Positions 49,997 through 61,435 of a stretch of DNA of 64,000 bases are shown here, one piece after another. The notes below the pieces were generated by a model. The model had not been told where the DNA came from. It searched no databases and saw nothing but the letters and a program-made list of their open reading frames with translations. Within the stretch, counting starts at the first letter, position 1; every line of letters begins with the position of its first letter. Source of the stretch: Verrucomicrobiota bacterium (lineage in GTDB: Bacteria > Verrucomicrobiota > Verrucomicrobiia > Limisphaerales > J093); NCBI GenBank assembly GCA_027493615.1, contig JAOSKK010000037.1, positions 4,514 to 68,513 of the forward strand. Direction: 5' to 3'. The translations under genes were made by a program, and so were the position numbers.

Positions 49997-52900
49997 ATGA
50001 GACGCAAGCGCCTCCTCGCCCTCGCCGCCGCCGGTGTCCTCTCCACGCTGGCCTCGACCGATCCGCTCGAACATGGGTTCGCCGATCCGCCCTCCGCGAC
50101 CAAGCCCTGGTGCTACTGGTATTGGATCAGCGATCACCTCTCGAAGGACGGCATCACGCGCGACCTGGAGGCCATGGCCCGCGTCGGCATCGGCGAGGTG
50201 TTCATCGGGAACATCTTCCTCGAGGACGTCCCGGCGGGCGACATCAAGGTCCTCTCGCCGGCGTGGTGGGACCTGGTTGAACACGCGATTCGCGAAGGCG
50301 CCCGAACCGGGGTCGACATCGGCATGTTCAACTGCCCGGGCTGGAGTCAGTCCGGCGGACCGTGGATCACGCCGGAGCAGACGATGCGTTGCCTCGCCAC
50401 CTCCGAAGTCCGCGTCAGCGGTCCGCGCCGGTTCACCCGGTCCCTGCCGGCACCCGCGCAGCCCTTCCAGGATGTGGCCGTGCTTGCGTTCCCCGCGCCG
50501 CGTCACGACACAGACAGCCTCGCGCAGCAGAAACCGCGCGTCACTTCCACCCCATCGGTGGAAGGCCTGGAACGGCTGATGGACGGCGATCCTGCGACCG
50601 TAACCGCGTTCCCCGCGGACGCCGGGCGCGGCTCAAGCACCTTCACCATCGACTGGGAACTGTCCTCTGCCTGGACCGCTCGCTCGTTGCGAATCGTGCC
50701 GGGCACCGAGCCGTTCGGGGCCGAGGTCGAATTGCAGGCCGCGGCGGCGGATAGCGCTTTCCGGACCGTGCGCCGGTTCCGCTGCGACCGTTCGAACATG
50801 GCCATCGCCGTAGGCTTCCTGCCCCGCGGACCGGTGGCCGTCTCGTTCCCGGCGACGACCGCCCAACGGTTCCGCCTCGTGTTCACCGGCGTGCAGGGCG
50901 GCGATCGCCCGCGCGAACTGGCCGAGATTGAACTGTCCGGGGCCGCCCGGCTCGAATCGTACGTCGAGAAGCAACTCGGCAAAATGCATCCCACGCCTCT
51001 CCCCCTGTGGGACACCTACCTCTGGCCGACTCAACCCGAACCGGACCAACCGGAACTGGTTGTGCCCACCCGCGGGATCCGCGATCTCTCCCGTCAAATG
51101 GCCGCCGATGGCACGCTCGACTGGGACGTGCCCGCCGGTGAGTGGGTGGTGCAGCGCATCGGCATGACGCCCACCGGCATGCGCAACAGCCCGGCCTCTC
51201 CCGAGGGCCAGGGCCTCGAGGTGGACAAGATGAACCGCACCCTTGCCACCCAACACTTCGAAGCCTTCATCGGCGAAGTGCTCCGCCGCGTCCCCGCCGC
51301 CGACCGCCAGGCCTTCACCCGCGTCGTGGCCGACAGCTACGAGATGGGCGCGCAGAACTGGACCGACGGCTTCGACACCGCCTTCCGTCAACGCTACGGC
51401 TACGACCCCATCCCCTGGCTGCCGGTCCTCAGTGGGCGACTCCTCGGCAGCGCCGACCAGAGCGAACGCTTCCTCTGGGACCTCCGCCGCCTCGTGGCGG
51501 ATCGCGTGGCGAGCGAATACGTCGGCGGCCTGCGCGAGGCCTGCCGGTCCCATGGCCTGGGTCTTTGGCTCGAGAATTACGGCCACTGGGGGTTCCCGGC
51601 CGAGTTCCTCCAGTACGGCGGCGCCTCCGACCGCGTCGGAGGCGAGTTCTGGGTGACGGGCGACCTCGGCTCGATCGAGTGTCGCGCCGCCGCCTCCTGC
51701 GCCAACACTTACGGTATGCCGGTCGTTTCCGCCGAGGCGTTCACCGGCGGACCTGCCTTTCAGAACGCCCCGCGCGCCCTCAAAGCCCGCGGCGACTGGG
51801 CGCTCTGCGAAGGCATCAATCACTTCGTCCTGCACGTCTACATCCACCAGCCGTGGCAGGAGCAGGTGCCGGGGGTCAACGCCTGGTTCGGCACCGAGTT
51901 CAACCGGCACAACACCTGGTTCGAACCAGGCCGCGCCTGGATCGACTACCTGCGCCGCTGCTGCTGGCTCCTCCAGCAAGGCCACCGCGTCGCCGACGTC
52001 GCCTACTTCATCGGTGAAGATGCCCCCAAGATGACCGGCACCCGCGAACCACCCCCTGCCGGCCGGCCGCGACTTCGACTATTTCAACGCCGAGGTCATC
52101 CTCGACAAACTCGCGGTCCGCGACGGGTTGCTCACCCTGCCGCACGGCCCCACCTACCGTCTGCTCGTCTTGCCCGCACTCGATACCATGCGCCCGGCGG
52201 TGATGCGCAAGCTCCACGACCTCGTGCACAACGGCGCCACGGTGCTCGGCCCGCCCCCCTCGCGTTCGCCCAGCCTGCAGGATTACCCCCACGCCGATCT
52301 CGAGGTGCGCCGTTTGGCCAACGAACTCTGGGGCGAGACGGCCAAGCACCAACCCGGCGAACGAACGTTCGGCCAGGGACGCGTCGTCTGGGGCAAGCCA
52401 CTGGATGAAGTGTTCGCCTCCCTGGGCTCGCCGCCAGACTTCGAAAGCTCCGTCCCGCTTCGCTTCACCCACCGCCGGCACGGTGAGGTCGACATCTACT
52501 TCGTCGCCAACCCAAAGCCCGAACCGCTCACCACCACCGCGGCCTTCCGCGCCGGCGCCAAGGCTCCGGAAATCTGGTGGCCCGATTCGGGCCGCATTGA
52601 ACACCCCGCCGTCTATGACGTCGCCGAAGGGAGGGTCAAACTGCCGCTGTCGTTCGGCCCGCACGGATCGATGTTCGTCGTGTTCCGCCAACCGGTTGCC
52701 TCGGCGACCAACCGCATCGCTTCCGTCCGCCGTGATGGAAGTGAGCTCCTGGGCACTCGCGTAAACCCGCCTCCCGCCCGCGCCGACGCTGCGACTCCCA
52801 ACCACTTCGCTTTCGCCGCGTGGATCAAGCCCGCCGCCGCCACCGCGTTGACCGCCCAGACCAACCGCGGAACCGCGGCGCTCAGCTGAAGCGCAACGAC

Positions 52901-53908
52901 GCCTTGGCCGCGCCACACGGGGACAGTTTCGGCGGTTCCGGCCACGCCGGCTGCGGGCTTGCCGTCGGCACCAACGGTGTCTGCGTCCTCGAGCACGGGG
53001 CCAATTACTTCGCGCCGACCCTGGTCCATGCCACACCGATCCCCGACTGGACCCACGTCACCGTGGTTTATCGCGACGGTCAGCCCAGCCTCTACCTGAA
53101 CGGCGTGCTGGCCCGAACCGGTCTCCGGAGCGAACACACGGTCCACGCCGGCGCCGCCGCGGGGGGCCTCGCGCAGTTCCGGGGACAGCTCGGCAGCTTT
53201 GCACAGTTCGGTCGAGCGCTCGCGGTTGACGAAATCGTCGCCCTGGCCCGGAGCATGCCGCGACCGGATGAGTTGGCCGCGGGACCGACGCTCGAACTCA
53301 CCTCCGCGAGCGGTCGAATCCACGCTCTGGCAAGACAGGCCGGCGATTTCCGAGTTGATCATGGCCGATGGCCAGCACCACCGCTTCAGCGTCCCGCACG
53401 TGCCCCCGCCCACCCCGCTGCCCGGACCCTGGCAGGTGCTCTTCGCCCCCGGTTGGGGCGCGCCGGAACACACGGTGTTTCCGGAGTTGATCGACTGGAG
53501 TCACCACTCCGATGCCGCGATCCGGCACTACTCGGGCAAAGCGACCTATCGCCGCACCTTCTCCGTGCCACCCGACCTGACCGCGGATCCCCAACTCCGC
53601 ATTCAACTCGATCTCGGTGACGTCCGAGACCTGGCCGTCGTGCGAGTGAACGATCGCGAACTCGCCACCCTCTGGCTGCCGCCCTTCCGGGTCGATCTCG
53701 GCAACGTCGTCCAACCCGGGGAGAACACCCTCGAAGTCCAGATCGTCAACGTCTGGAACAATCGTTTGGTGGGCGACGCCGCGCTGCCCGCGGAACAGCG
53801 CCGCACTTTCCTGCTCGCCCCAACCGTCGGATCGGATGCCCCCTGCTCCCGGCCGGACTGCTCGGCCCCGTGACGCTGCATTACGCCGTCGCCCAACCCG
53901 TGCGGTGA
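49997..53908 (+). CDS. GH106 alpha-L-rhamnosidase with LamG-like insertion (several frame breaks)
   Basis: About 1300 aa. The signal peptide MRRKRLLALAAAGVLSTLAS is followed by KPWCYWYWISDHLSKDGITRDLEAMARVG, IGMFNCPGWSQSGGPWITPE, FTRVVADSYEMGAQNWTDGF, LWLENYGHWGFPAEFLQYGG and MPVVSAEAFTGGPAFQNAPR, the conserved GH106 TIM-barrel segments with catalytic glutamates. After slips near 52048 comes DFDYFNAEVILDKLAVRDG. From about 52800 a LamG/concanavalin domain is inserted (ANYFAPTLVHATPIPDWTHV, YLNGVLARTGLRSEHTVHAG). After slips near 52870 and 53340 the galactose-binding end domain returns (ISELIMADGQ, RVNDRELATLWLPPFRVDLG), with a last slip near 53838. It releases L-rhamnose from rhamnogalacturonan or rhamnans. 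Confidence 0.85.
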
Positions 53909-53933
53909 GCCAGCGAGTCGCCGATGAGCCTGC

Positions 53934-54044
53934 ACCACAGAGACCCGAGCGACACAGAGGAACGGAACTGCCCGCCACTCCTCCCCCTCCGTCCATTTCC
54001 CCATCCCCCTCCCTCCCCTCTGTGTCTTTCGCGCCTCTGTGGTT
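53934..54044. repeat. Dispersed inverted repeat D (copy 2)
   Basis: CACCACAGAGACCCGAGCGA and CACAGAGGAACGGAAC, then CTCTGTGTCTTTCGCGCCTC and TGTGGTTCCTC. Same layout as 43219-43336; the middle differs in length and sequence. It fills the gap between the GH106 and beta-helix genes. Confidence 0.75.
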
Positions 54045-54099
54045 CCTCTCCGCACGCGCGTCTTATCTCTTTCACCTCAACTCAAGACACAAAAACACC

Positions 54100-56435
54100 A
54101 TGAAACCGACCCTCATCACACTGGCGCTCTGCTTGTGCGCCTCCCTAACCGCGTCGGCGGCCACGTTCCACGTGGCCTCGACGGCGACGACACCCATCCC
54201 GGCACCCGCAGGCAGCCGTTGCGCACGATTCAACGTGCGGCTGAACTGGCCCAACCCGGGGACACCATTACCATCCACGCCGGCACGTATCGGGAGCGGG
54301 TCAATCCTCCCCGCGGCGGCATCTCCGATCAGAAACGCATCGTCTACGAAGCGGCCCGCGGCGCCTCCGTCGAAATCAAGGGATCGGAAGTCGTCAAGGG
54401 TTGGGTGAAGGTCCAGGATGATGTCTGGAAAGTGACGCTGCCCAACACGTTCTTTGGCGGCTTCAACCCCTACACGAACGCCATTCGCGGCGACTGGTTC
54501 AACGGGCGCGGTCGCCCCCACCACACCGGCGCCGTCTACCTGGACGGTGACTGGCTGACCGAGGCGGCCTCCCTCGAAGAAGTCCTCCTCCCAGCCGGCA
54601 CGAAACCCGCCTGGCTGACCAGCGGCGATGCCGAGTACCTGCTCAACCTGGCCTGGCTGCGACCCGGCGGCGCGACTGCCACAAGCCCCCGTGTTCCTGC
54701 CGCCGGCTTTGCCGCCCAGCACGGCGTCCAAGCCGCCGCCTGCTCCGAAGGCGGCGAGTGCATCGGCTGGATCGAACACGGCGATTGGGCCCGCTACGAC
54801 AACGTCGATTTCGGGACGCGCACCGACGAGATCGAGTTCCGGGCGGCGTCGGTCACAGCAGGCGGACTCATCGAGGCCCGCCTCGACTCACCGGCTGGCG
54901 AACTCCTGGGCACGGCCACGGTGACACACACCGGCGACTGGCAGACCTGGTCCTCCTTCAAGGCCCGGATCAAGCCGGTCAGCGGGATCAAGACCCTGTG
55001 TCTCGTGTTCAGGAGTCGCCAGACCGACGCCCTCACGGACCGCGGCTTGAACCCGCAACTCTGGTTCGCCCGTGCCGACGAGGCCCAGACCACGATCTGG
55101 GCACAGTTCGAGGGGGTGAATCCCAACGACCGACTCGTCGAGATCAACGTCCGACAGAGCGTGTTCTATCCCGACCAGCCGGGCCGGAACTTCATCACCG
55201 TCCGCGGTTTGACGCTCCGCCACGCCGCCACACCCTGGGCCCCGCCCACCGCCGAGCAAGTCGGCCTGATCGGCACGCACTGGAGCAAGGGTTGGATCAT
55301 CGAGAACAACGTGGTGAGCCACTCGGTCTGCACCGGCATCACCCTCGGCAAGCACGGCGACCCGTTCGACAACACCTCGGCGGACACCGCCGAGGGCTAC
55401 GTCAAGACCATCGAACGCGCCCATGCCTTCCCCATCCCCTGGACCCGGGAACACATCGGCCACCACATCGTCCGCAACAACCACATCTCCCATTGCGAGC
55501 AGGCCGGCATCGTCGGCAGCCTCGGCCCCGCCTTCTGCCTCGTGGAAGGCAACGTGATTCACGACATCCACGTGCGGCGTTTGTTCACCGGTGCCGAGAT
55601 GGCCGGCATCAAGTTCCACGCCGCCATCGACACGGTCATCCGCAACAACCACATCTATCGGGCGAACATGGGTCTCTGGCTGGACTGGATGGCCCAGGGC
55701 ACACGCGTCTCCCGCAACCTCTTCCATGACAACGCCGGTCAGGACCTCTTCGTCGAGGTGAACCACGGACCGTTCCTCGTGGACAACAATGTCTTCCTCT
55801 CCCCCACCAGCATCCTCGACATGTCCGAGGGCGGCGCCTACGTCCACAACCTCTTCGCCGGCCGCATCACCAACCGCCCCGAACCCGGCCGCGAGACCCC
55901 CTATCACCCGCCGCACAGCACCGTCGTCGCGGGCCTGGCCGTCACGACCGGTGGCGACAATCGCTTCTACAACAACCTCTTTGTCGGCGACGGCAAGGTC
56001 CCCACTGACGCGCAGAAGGGCGATCTCAAGGAACTCCGCTGGATCAGCAGCCACGGCCTGTGGGGATACGACGGTCGGGCCTTCCCGCTGCAAGCGGGTG
56101 GCAACGTCTATCTGCACGGCGCCCTGCCCTCGCGACAGGAAGCCACACCGCTGGTCCGAACCAACGCCAACCCGGCGCTCCGCCTCGAAACGCAAGACCG
56201 CCGCCGGGTCCTCCGCCTGACGCTTGACCCGGATCTCCGCGACGCCAACACCGTCCCGGTCACCAGTGATCTCCTCGGTCGTGCCAAAGTCTCCGGAGCC
56301 CCCTACGTGCACGCCGACGGATCCCTCCTCCGGGTGGACACCGACTACTTCGGCAAACGCCGCTCGAAATCCCGGCCCGCACCCGGCCCGTTCGAACAGT
56401 GGAAAGGCGGGCCGCTCGCCCTCCCGGTCTGGTGA
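54100..56435 (+). CDS. Secreted right-handed beta-helix enzyme with inserted CBM6 (frame-broken)
   Basis: 778 aa after repair. Signal peptide MKPTLITLALCLCASLTASA. One missing G at 54180 joins TFHVASDGDDTHPGTRRQPL to RTIQRAAELAQPGDTITIHAG, the usual opening of polysaccharide lyase/hydrolase beta-helices. At residues about 210-310 a CBM6-like jelly roll interrupts the helix (CIGWIEHGDWARYDNVDFGT; GGLIEARLDSPAGELLGTAT; WSSFKARIKPVSGIKTLCLV). The helix then resumes with parallel coils (FITVRGLTLRHAATPWAPP, WIIENNVVSHSVCTGITLG, DTVIRNNHIYRANMGLWLDW). It is probably a PL or GH on pectic or uronic glycans. Last gene of the co-directional GH run. Confidence 0.85.
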
Positions 56436-56517
56436 CCGGCCCGCAGGCCCGGAGCGCCTGTCGGCGAAGTCCGGCAGACGCTCAATTGTCAAATGTCAAT
56501 GTTTGACCCCATTGCGC

Positions 56518-59500
56518 TCATCCCAGCGCGGACAACTCGGCCTGGAACAGCTCGCGAGCCCGGGTCTTGAGCTCGGCCACCGCGACCTGGCCGGACTCGA
56601 CCTTCTGGAGCAGGGCCTTCTGCGCCAGGTACTCCTTGTTCATCACGCCCGCCTTGCTCTGGAGCATCCGCCAGGCCTTGCGGCGCTCGACACAGAACAG
56701 CACCAACTGCCGCGAGAGTGAATACCATCGCAGCCTCCCGTTCACCTCGGCGCGGATGAACACCCCGAAGTCCGGCACGAACGAGCGCTGTCCCGGGTCA
56801 AACACCCGCCGCTGCACGACGTCGTCCTGCGTGACCCGGATGAGCACGTCATCCAGTGACTCGAGCGAGCGGGCCTGCTCCTCCGTCACCGCCTTCAGAT
56901 GCTTGCGAAACCGGCCTTCGCTCAGCGCCCAGTGAGCCACGGTGAAGTTGTACTTCTCGCCGGTGGACTTGAACTGCGCCTCCCACCAGTCGCGGGTCAC
57001 CGAGGGATTGCCCTTGAGATCGAAAGCCTCCTGGCTGGTCTCGCCCTGGCGCGGATTGAACACGAACTCCGGCATGCCACGCGCGTCCCGCACCAGCTTC
57101 GCCTGGTCGGCCGACATGTGGTCCGCAACGCCATGCTCCGGCTGGCAGGTGGTGTAGCACTGGAAGAACGCCGTCCCCCGGTACTCGAGGCCGTCGAGCA
57201 TGGCCCGGTACAGTCGCGCCGCGTTGGCCATGCTCACCTGCGCCACAAAGGGTGAACCGTGTCCCGACGTGAAGGCCTCCGCCACACTCTTCTTCTCGAT
57301 GAGCTTGCCCTGGGACGCGACGCCGAACTGGTTCATGTCGTAACCGCCCAGCATGGTCGAGGAATCCGAGTTCTGGCCGCCCGTGTTGGAGTAGACCTGG
57401 GTGTCGAGCATCAGGATCTTCACGTTCGGCCGGTTCTGCAGGATCACCTTCGAGGCGTTCTGGAACCCGATGTCGCCCAGCGCGCCGTCTCCACCGATGA
57501 CCCAGACCTTGGGCAGCTCCCGGATTTCCTGCTCCGTCATCAGCGTGTCGTCCAGGTGGGTCCAGGCGAAACAGTCCGCCGGCGACGCGACGCTTTCCGC
57601 GCGATCGAGCAAGGCATCGCAGAGTCGCTCCGGCACCACCGAGCGGCGCGCGTGCTGCACGATCAGCGACTCCCCGAGGAGCCAGCCAATGGTCGGTCCG
57701 TCCTGGAACAGCGAGTTCATCCAGGGGTACGGATGCGGGTTGGACGGCGGCGTCGAGCCGTACACCGTATTGCAGCCCGTGCTCGCGCCCATGTACATGA
57801 CCGACATGCCCCGCGCCCAGCGCCCTTCGACGGCCTGGAGCTGGCTGTGGTTGAAGGCATCCAGGCGCATCACGGCGCTGATGGCGTCCACGACCGCGGC
57901 CTCGGTGATCGGCCCATGCGCCGCCATCCGCCGCGCGGTGTCCTCATCGTTCTCGCCGCCGAGGCCGAAGAGGGTGTGGGCCACCGTCCTCACGAACCGC
58001 TCGTGGGCCGCGGGATCGCGCTCGCGAAGCTGCTGCAGGCGCTCCCGACCCTCGCGGTCGAGGCGCTCCGCCTTCGCGCGCAACCGGTCGGCCTTGGCGT
58101 GGTACAACGGGCGCATGTAGGCCTCGGTGACCGACGCCACCGCGCGCAGGATGCTCTTCTCGCCACACCCGGCACACGCACCGTCGCCGGACACCAGGGC
58201 TTCGTAGTTGCGCCGGACCATCAGATGATTCCGCAGGGCGGCCTCCCGCGAGGTCTGTGGCGTCCCATCGTTGTAGAGCCCGAGGAACTTCTGGGGCGTG
58301 TCGGGCAGCAACCGCGAAAACACCTGCGCGGTCGTGTGGCGCGCATTGAGGTCTTCGGTCTCGACCGTCATGCGAAGGGCGTCATGATCGCCGCATACCT
58401 GCACGCATTCGCCACACCCCTTGCACAGGTCCGAGACGAAGATCGAGAACAAGCCGCCGGAACCGGGGCTCTTCTTCTCCAGGTTCCGGAAAATTGCCGG
58501 CACATTGCTGTAGGCCAGCGGCAGATCCGCCACGATCGCAAGGAACTCGGCGCGCGCAGACTCGGGCAACCCGGCGAGGGCGGCAACCTCGTCGCGGATG
58601 ATGTCCTTGAACGGTACCGACTCCCGCTTCTCGACCGCGGCGGTCATGCGCGCACGCGCCCGTTGTTCCACGCCCGGCAGCTCCAGCAACAGCGCCTTCC
58701 GCGCCTCCGCGTCGGACACGTAATGCCGCGCTGCCGTGGCGAGGACCGTGTGGATTTCCTGCGCCGTGTTGGGCAGGGCGGTGTCTGGACACGCGGTAAT
58801 GCACTCCATGCACTGGGTGCAGTTCTCCGCGATGTAGACGGGCGTTTCGCGGCGGGCCACGTACTTGGACTGGGTCGCGCCGGTGCCCGCGGCCATCACC
58901 CCCACCGAGGCCAGGGCGCTGCTGGGCTGGTGGTAGCCAAAGTGCTGGCGGAATTCGCCGTCGAACTTGGCCAGCGACTGAACCGGTGCGCGCGCCGTCT
59001 GCCCCGCCGGAGTGGGCACCGCGAGCTGAAGCCCTCCCAGCTCACAGCCGGCCGTGGGCGGAAACGCCGGGGCCTCGATCGGCAGCCGCGCCGGGTTGCG
59101 CATCGCCGAGCGGTCGGGCGCCTCGAGGTCGCCGTATTGGATCTCCTGGACCCGACGGAAGCCGTCCTCCATGACCTTCATGTTGGACTCGACCACCGCG
59201 TCCCCAAACCGGCCGAACTTTTTTTGGTACTGCTGCCGGACGGTCTGGTAAAAGGCCGCTTCGCCGATCGCATGGTCCCGCAGAAAGGTCGACACCCGGA
59301 AGAAGGCGCCCAGGAAAGAGTTGCCCTGCATGCGAAGCTGCAGATCGCCACGGTCCGTCGCCTGCCGGGCAATGTCGAAACCCGGCAGCAGGAACACCCG
59401 GATGCCGTGTTCGCGGATGAACTGCCGGTGCCGCGCCGGAATGCGTTGCCACGCGGTCTCGGGCGCCTCGCTCGACTCCCAAACCAGACAGCCCCCGGCC

Positions 59501-61346
59501 TTGAGCCCTTCCAGCGGATTCGTGTGGGTGAAGGCCTTCGGGTCACAGCACAGCACCACGTCCACGTGATTCAGCTCGCAATTGACCCGGATACGCTCCG
59601 GCGCGACCACGAGGTAATAGTTCGTCGGCGCGCCTTTCTTCTCCGAGCCGTACTTCGGATTCGCCATGACGTGGAGCACGCGCGCCGGCTGGCCGTTGCC
59701 GGGTTCAGCGCCCATCCCATCCCCGTTTCCGATTCCGTTCCCGTTTCCGTTTCCACTCCCGCCGGCGCCGGCCGCCGCTTCGCCCCCAGCGGGCGACTCG
59801 GCCAACAATTGACTGAATTCGCCGAGGATGGCGCCGAGGTTCTTGCCCGTGGTGATCATGCCCCAGCCGCCAATCGAGTGGAACCGCACCGCGATGGCCT
59901 TCTCCGGCAGCAGGGACGGGCGGTCTTTCGATATAACGGCATACGGATGGTCCACGCCCAACACAAAGTAGGTCTCCCCGTCCACCGCCCCCCGCCCGTC
60001 CTGGCGCCGGGTCTGGCCGATGGCGAACTCGTACGCGCCCAGAATATGTTCGGGGCGGAAGTCGCGGGAGCCGATCCCGTACACGCCCCGGAAGAGGCGC
60101 GGGGTCTTCTCGAGACACAATTCCGGCAGGGCACCACCGAATCGCCGGGCCTCCTGGCCTTTGCTGAGCGCGGTGCGGATGTCGCGCGCAAGCGGGTTGT
60201 CGCCGGCCATGCCCTCGTCGGTCCGCTCCAGGACGATGGCCTGCTTCTTCCCGCGCAGGGCGTTGATGATCGCCGCCTCCGGGAAGGGCCGCAGAACGTT
60301 GACATGGATCGAGCCCACGCGCGCGCCCCGCTGTTCCCGCAGGTAATCCACCGCGGCCTCGATGTTCTCCGCGGCACAGCCAAGCGACACGAACACCGTC
60401 TCCGCATCCTCGGTGCGGTACTCGGTGAGCAGCCCGTAGAACCGGCCGGTGAGGCGCCCGAACTCGGCGTAGGCCTGTTCGAGCAAGCCGAGGATCGGCT
60501 CGTTGAAATGGTTGCGCCGGGCCACCACCCCGTTCATGTGGTGCTCCTGGTTCTGCACCGGCCCGAGCAGGATCGGATGCTTCAGGTCCATCATCGCCGG
60601 GACGCGGCGACGGCGCGGTCCGAAGAGTTCCCGTTGGGCGGGCGTGGGGCACTCGATCAGATCGTCCGGGGCACCCAGGAACTCGCGGAGCAGGTCGGCC
60701 TCGGGCGCCAGGTACGTGCGTTCCGAATGGGTGGTGAGCATGCCGTCCTGGATGTTCATCCCCGGGTTCAGCGACAACTCGTTCACCAGGCGCAGGATGA
60801 TGGCCTGGTCCGCGGCCTGCTGGGCGTCCTTCCCGATCAGCATCGTCCAGCCGGTGTCCAGCGCGGCGTAAAAGTCATCGTGGCCGCAGTGCACATTCAG
60901 CGCGTGTTTGGTGAGCGCGCGTGCGCCCACCTCGAGGACCATCGTCGAGAGCTTCCCGGGCGCGTGGTAGTACTGCTCCATGGCATAGACGATGCCCTGA
61001 CCCGACGTGAAGTTGACCGTGCGATGGCCCGCCACCGCAAAGGCCGTCGCCCCCCCCTGCGCCGCGTGTTCGCCCTCGCATTCGATCGCGATCTTGGACC
61101 GCCCGAACACGTTCAGTTCGCCCTGCGCATACGACTGTTGATAAATCTCCCCGCCTTCGGTCGAGGGAGTAATCGGGTAGAACACGCCCCCTCGGTGATG
61201 CGCGCCTCGACGTATTGGGCCACGAGTTGGTTGCCGTTGCACGTGACCGGCAGGCCGGGATAACGGGGGTGGAACGGGGGGGCGTGGCGGCTGCGGGCAG
61301 TCGGAACCGTCTCCACCGCCGGAGAACCTTCAGTGGCGTGGGCCAT
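56518..61346 (-). CDS. nifJ: Pyruvate:ferredoxin (flavodoxin) oxidoreductase, single-chain (one frame break)
   Basis: 1609 aa after adding a G at 61187-61191. It oxidises pyruvate and CoA to acetyl-CoA and CO2, reducing ferredoxin or flavodoxin. ATG 61346; LPVTCNGNQLVAQYVEARITEG, then GVFYPITPSTEGGEIYQQSY (alpha domain). The gamma domain carries VRFHSIGGWGMITTGKNLG and, next to it, a Gly/Asn-rich linker (GGSGNGNGNGIGNGDGMG). Two 4Fe-4S motifs: CTQCMECITACPDTALP and CKGCGECVQVCGDHDAL. The TPP (beta) domain has CAGCGEKSILRAVASV, WVIGGDGALGDIGFQNASK and YSNTGGQNSDSS. This is longer than the typical NifJ of about 1180 aa, mainly through extensions around the iron-sulfur domain and at the C-terminus. 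The 1334-codon open frame on the opposite strand is a shadow. Confidence 0.93.
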
Positions 61347-61435
61347 AGCGTTGCAGGACAGAGCACATCTCGAGTCGAGCGACGCTGAAGCATACGCCGG
61401 CGATGCAGTTTGGAAAATAGTTTTTAGCCACCGAC

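Noticed and set aside
57259-61263. A 1334-codon open frame on the + strand opposite the POR gene.
   Set aside because: It is antisense to a clearly recognised enzyme, is rich in Arg/His/Gly/Val in the way mirror frames of GC-rich genes are, and shows no domain.
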